From Burkholderia sp. GAS332 (GTDB lineage: Bacteria > Pseudomonadota > Gammaproteobacteria > Burkholderiales > Burkholderiaceae), in contig FSRV01000001.1 in NCBI GenBank assembly GCA_900142905.1, positions 3,658,001-3,722,000 of the forward strand: DNA of 64,000 bases, written 5' to 3'. Below the pieces are notes generated by a model. It ran no database searches. It was given only the letters and a program-made list of their open reading frames with translations, and had not been told where the DNA came from. This document shows positions 62,417-64,000 of this stretch, in pieces (position 1 is the first letter of the stretch; every line of letters starts with the position of its first letter). Both the position numbers and the translations under genes were made by a program.

Positions 62417-64000
62417 GGCGGTTCTCCCACGGCATCTTTTGCACCGCCGGCAAACCAGGCGGAGTCAAGGACGATGGTGTCGACGACTGCGGCGTGTTTT
62501 GTACAACCGGCTGCGCTAGGCCCCGCAACGCGGCGTCGACGTTTAGCGAAATGTCTACAGCCATCGGTTGCACCGGTTCCGCGGTGCGAGGTGCGATAGG
62601 GGTTGGCGAAGCCGGTAGCACAGGCAAAGCGGCTGTGACAATCGCCGGTCGAGCCGGAATAGCGTTCGGACTAGAACTTGCGTTGCCCGACGTCGTGCCC
62701 GCGACGGCCTGCGTGCCATCCGGCGCACCGTCACCCGACAGCCGTTTGAGGCGCGGCGTGATCAGAATCAGCCGTTCGAGGCGCTCGTGCGTGGTTTGCG
62801 TATCGCGGAACAGCGCGCCCAGGTACGGCACGTCGCCGAGCACTGGCACCTTTGACGTGGTGTTTTCGCTGCGCTCGTATTGATAGCCACCTATCAGCAA
62901 ACTCTCGCCGTCGCGCACGACCGCCTGGGTGACAACCGAATGGTTGTCGACCCGTGGAATGCCATCTACAAACGTCGTCGAGCTGAACGTGCCGTCTTCG
63001 ATCTGAATGTTGAGCCGGATATTGCGGCGCGGGTCGCCGGTCGATTCGACACTCGGCGTAACCTTCAGCGTCAGCCCCGTATCTATATTGAAGAGATCCA
63101 CAGCCTGGTTGCCCGCTACGCGCACATACACGGAACTGCGCGAAGTCAGCGCCGCTTCCGTGTTGTTCAGCGTCAGCACCTGCGGACGCGATAGCACACG
63201 CGCCTTGCCTGCGTCCTCCAATGCATGAATCTGTGCAAAGAGGTATTGCGCCGAGTTGCCGACCAGCGTCGCCAGATTCAAGCCGCTCGCCGCACTGGCT
63301 GCCGTCACCAGGTCCGGAGCACCGAAGCTGAGCGGTGCGCTCGCGGTTCCGGACGCGCCGTTGATACGCCCATTCGCGCCACCCCAATGCACGCCGAGCG
63401 AGCGCGCGGCATTCGAAGACACGTCGATCACCACCGCGTCGATCTCGACCAGTTCCTGCGGCTGGTCAAGCATCGCAATGGCGCGCTCATAATTCGGCAT
63501 CATCGACACGATGTCGCTGATGATCACCGAGTTGGTGCGCTGGTCGGCGACGATGTTGCGTCGCGCGGGGGTTGCGACTGGCTTCGCGGTATCGGAGTCG
63601 GGTAGCGGCGGACGATCGACGTCGCCGATGGGCAGCGCGCCGCCCAGCCCCAGGCCAAGCAGGCTGGGTAGCGGAGGCGGCCCGCCGCGCGCGCTGCGGG
63701 CGGCGGCACGGGCATCTTCGGCGCGTGTGCCAGGTGCGCGAGGCGCAGTAGGCTGCCAGGTATCCGTCATCAACTGGTGCAGCAACGTAGCGACGCCCGG
63801 CATGACTTGCTCGCGCGCCCCAACCGTGAAATGAATGTCCTGCGCTTGCGCGTAGCGCAACGGGAAAACCCGGATGACGATCTCGTCGAACGAAGGCTCA
63901 ACAGTGGTCTGCCGTTGTGCGTTATCGATTGCCTGCACGACCGCGTCGACGAATTTCGACGGGCCGGCAACCTTGACGGTCGTCGCCGAGTATTTGATCG
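62406..64000 (-). CDS. sctC: T3SS outer-membrane secretin SctC (N-terminus outside window)
   Basis: Open to the right edge at 64000, so the 5' end and signal peptide are missing. The visible part has the N1-N3-type domains (KYSATTVKVAGPSKFVDAVVQAI and FPLRYAQAQDIHF) and the secretin domain (SVYVRVAGNQAVDLFNIDTGLTLKVTPSVE...GGYQYERSE...VPVLGDVPYLGALFR...ERLILITPRL). A Pro/Ala-rich tail of about 115 residues follows. It forms the outer-membrane channel of the system. The operon start lies outside the window. Confidence 0.93.
   Translation of the reverse strand, partial: IKYSATTVKVAGPSKFVDAVVQAIDNAQRQTTVEPSFDEIVIRVFPLRYAQAQDIHFTVGAREQVMPGVATLLHQLMTDTWQPTAPRAPGTRAEDARAAARSARGGPPPLPSLLGLGLGGALPIGDVDRPPLPDSDTAKPVATPARRNIVADQRTNSVIISDIVSMMPNYERAIAMLDQPQELVEIDAVVIDVSSNAARSLGVHWGGANGRINGASGTASAPLSFGAPDLVTAASAASGLNLATLVGNSAQYLFAQIHALEDAGKARVLSRPQVLTLNNTEAALTSRSSVYVRVAGNQAVDLFNIDTGLTLKVTPSVESTGDPRRNIRLNIQIEDGTFSSTTFVDGIPRVDNHSVVTQAVVRDGESLLIGGYQYERSENTTSKVPVLGDVPYLGALFRDTQTTHERLERLILITPRLKRLSGDGAPDGTQAVAGTTSGNASSSPNAIPARPAIVTAALPVLPASPTPIAPRTAEPVQPMAVDISLNVDAALRGLAQPVVQNTPQSSTPSSLTPPGLPAVQKMPWENRHDR

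Noticed and set aside
1-64000. CRISPR array or complete insertion sequence
   Set aside because: No regularly spaced repeat-spacer pattern and no transposase-like protein was seen anywhere in the window.

Overview
The window reads as a chromosomal segment of a high-GC beta-proteobacterium of the Burkholderia/Paraburkholderia type. The grounds are the density of LysR-regulated metabolic modules, the C-terminal and membrane-protein families present, a tRNA-Ser with encoded CCA, and typical Burkholderiaceae gene sets such as acs with a DUF4212/SSS symporter. This is inference from gene content; no database was searched.

Positions 1-39400 are ordinary accessory metabolism arranged as regulator-plus-target modules: (a) a LysR gene at 5551 diverging from acyl-CoA dehydrogenase, CaiB/BaiF CoA-transferase, MHS-type transporter and a truncated two-domain Asp/Glu racemase; (b) a LysR gene at 7749-8642 diverging from two short-chain dehydrogenases, a lipoprotein and an aldo/keto reductase; (c) TPR/glycosyltransferase-like protein, DUF4142 protein and CheV; (d) asparaginase II, LysR, EamA exporter; (e) LysR, MFS and amidohydrolase; (f) a fused indolepyruvate:ferredoxin oxidoreductase with a divergent Lrp/AsnC regulator; (g) a chemoreceptor plus a duplicated fragment of it; (h) a LuxR-type regulator diverging from an APC permease and a DmpA-type P1 peptidase. 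Two ~0.9 kb non-coding palindromic elements (6431-7308, 16337-17240) lie directly after stop codons.

Positions 39437-44193 hold tRNA-Ser(GGA) with its terminator, an SSS-family symporter with its DUF4212 small subunit, and acetyl-CoA synthetase, a likely acetate uptake and activation module.

Positions 44500-64000 are a type III secretion island. From the right edge leftward, one tightly overlapping minus-strand operon encodes sctC (cut by the window edge), D, E-like, F-like, G-like, I, J, K, L, Q, R, S, T, U, V, N, O. The C-D-E-F-G-I-J-K-L order resembles the Yersinia ysc operon. Beside it are two paralogous candidate secreted proteins with a DUF1521-like, metal-inducible autocleavage motif (GDPHLD), duplicated together with their 148-bp leader and downstream hairpin. 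Between them lies a 515-residue Pro/Gln-rich candidate effector. The most striking oddity is SctU, which stops at 246 residues and so lacks the NPTH autocleavage (substrate-switch) domain; no SctP ruler gene is visible either. SctQ carries an internal start with a strong ribosome-binding site, expected to give a separate SctQ-C. No translocator, regulator or known dedicated effector chaperone is seen inside the window; they would have to lie beyond the right edge or elsewhere.
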